A stretch of DNA of 31,044 bases, from positions 1 to 31,044 of IMG/VR virus record IMGVR_UViG_3300032092_000153, one strand, 5' to 3'. Position numbers and translations under genes: made by a program. Positions 30,806 through 31,044 of this stretch are shown here, piece after piece. Position 1 is the stretch's first letter. Every line of letters starts with the position of its first letter. The notes under the pieces were generated by a model. The model was not told where the DNA came from and searched no databases. It saw only the letters and a program-made list of their open reading frames with translations. The DNA comes from a virus.

Positions 30806-31044
30806 CTATGACAAAAACATGGCCCGTTCGTCAATCCGACGCTTTTGCAGCCCTTTGAGTATTTTCCCACCAGCCATGCAATACTTCAAGAGCTCTTCCG
30901 CAGCACCCGCTTTATCACCCCGAAGCAGCTTTTGACGAAGCGTTGAACGCTGGAGTGTTCCAAGACCGACATTGAAACTAAAGCTAACAAGGCTATCATA
31001 CATACCTTGTGTAAGGGGAACGGGGCAGAACTGAGCCACTCCAC
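30806..31044 (-). CDS. GH24-type lysozyme (endolysin), C-terminal part
   Basis: The frame is open through the window end, so only the last ~79 codons are seen; the GTG at 31037-31039 is an internal Val, not the start. The fragment has [38 protein letters not shown] and [14 protein letters not shown], the conserved C-terminal half of T4-type/RrrD-type muramidases. The catalytic Glu-Asp-Thr region lies outside the window. It would cleave peptidoglycan for lysis, or during entry if it is virion-bound, since it leads the structural operon. 8 nt separate it from the tail gene. Confidence 0.88.
   Translation of the reverse strand, partial: GVAQFCPVPLTQGMYDSLVSFSFNVGLGTLQRSTLRQKLLRGDKAGAAEELLKYCMAGGKILKGLQKRRIDERAMFLS

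Noticed and set aside
31037-31044. GTG at 31039 as the start of the lysozyme
   Set aside because: The frame continues to the window edge, and GH24 enzymes need about 80 further N-terminal residues including the catalytic Glu, so the gene is cut by the window.

Overview
The window is part of a tailed-phage genome, most likely a virulent podovirus-like phage of a Gram-negative bacterium. The evidence is a self-contained replication module, a set of very large virion/ejection proteins, a GH24-type lysozyme, and no integrase, repressor module or host metabolic genes. Genes are packed with 1-17 nt overlaps (many ATGA or TGATG junctions). The host cannot be fixed from sequence; base composition and protein style would suit a freshwater proteobacterium, but that is only an inference. 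Capsid, portal and terminase genes are not here, so the window is an incomplete genome.

Layout. Bases 1-6531 (+ strand) are about 24 small, tightly overlapping early-type genes: mostly conserved phage proteins of unknown function, a DUF3150-like protein, a winged-helix protein, two tiny membrane proteins, a zinc-ribbon-like protein, a short HTH protein with a TTG start, a DUF3310 protein and a VRR-NUC nuclease. Bases 6528-15820 (+) hold the replication module: family A DNA polymerase with 3'-5' exonuclease, Cas4/RecB-like Fe-S nuclease, HNH nuclease, SNF2-like helicase, a probable ssDNA-binding protein, a Cro-like HTH protein and a 962-aa archaeo-eukaryotic-type primase-helicase. A rho-independent terminator (9714-9745) separates the HNH gene from the helicase. 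A near-consensus sigma70 promoter (11310-11337) lies at the end of the helicase gene and would drive the coiled-coil, SSB-like and primase genes.

Bases 16024-31044 are transcribed from the - strand, meeting the + genes tail to tail with an 8-bp overlap. In transcription order they are: the C-terminal part of a lysozyme, a 707-aa tail structural protein, a 112-aa tail-associated protein, and four large proteins of 783, 704, 668 and 1941 aa that look like internal virion (DNA ejection) proteins. The 1941-aa protein carries a zincin metallopeptidase-like domain, a disordered linker with six short Q-x-x-L-F/L motifs resembling sliding-clamp binding peptides, and a C-terminal LPD38-type polyvalent domain.

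Most noteworthy for follow-up are the repeated clamp-like motifs and protease domain in the giant ejection protein, an exact 12-bp palindrome occurring twice in the early region, Gly-rich motifs shared by three neighbouring virion proteins, the AEP-primase/PolA replisome, and the hairpin leader before the helicase gene.
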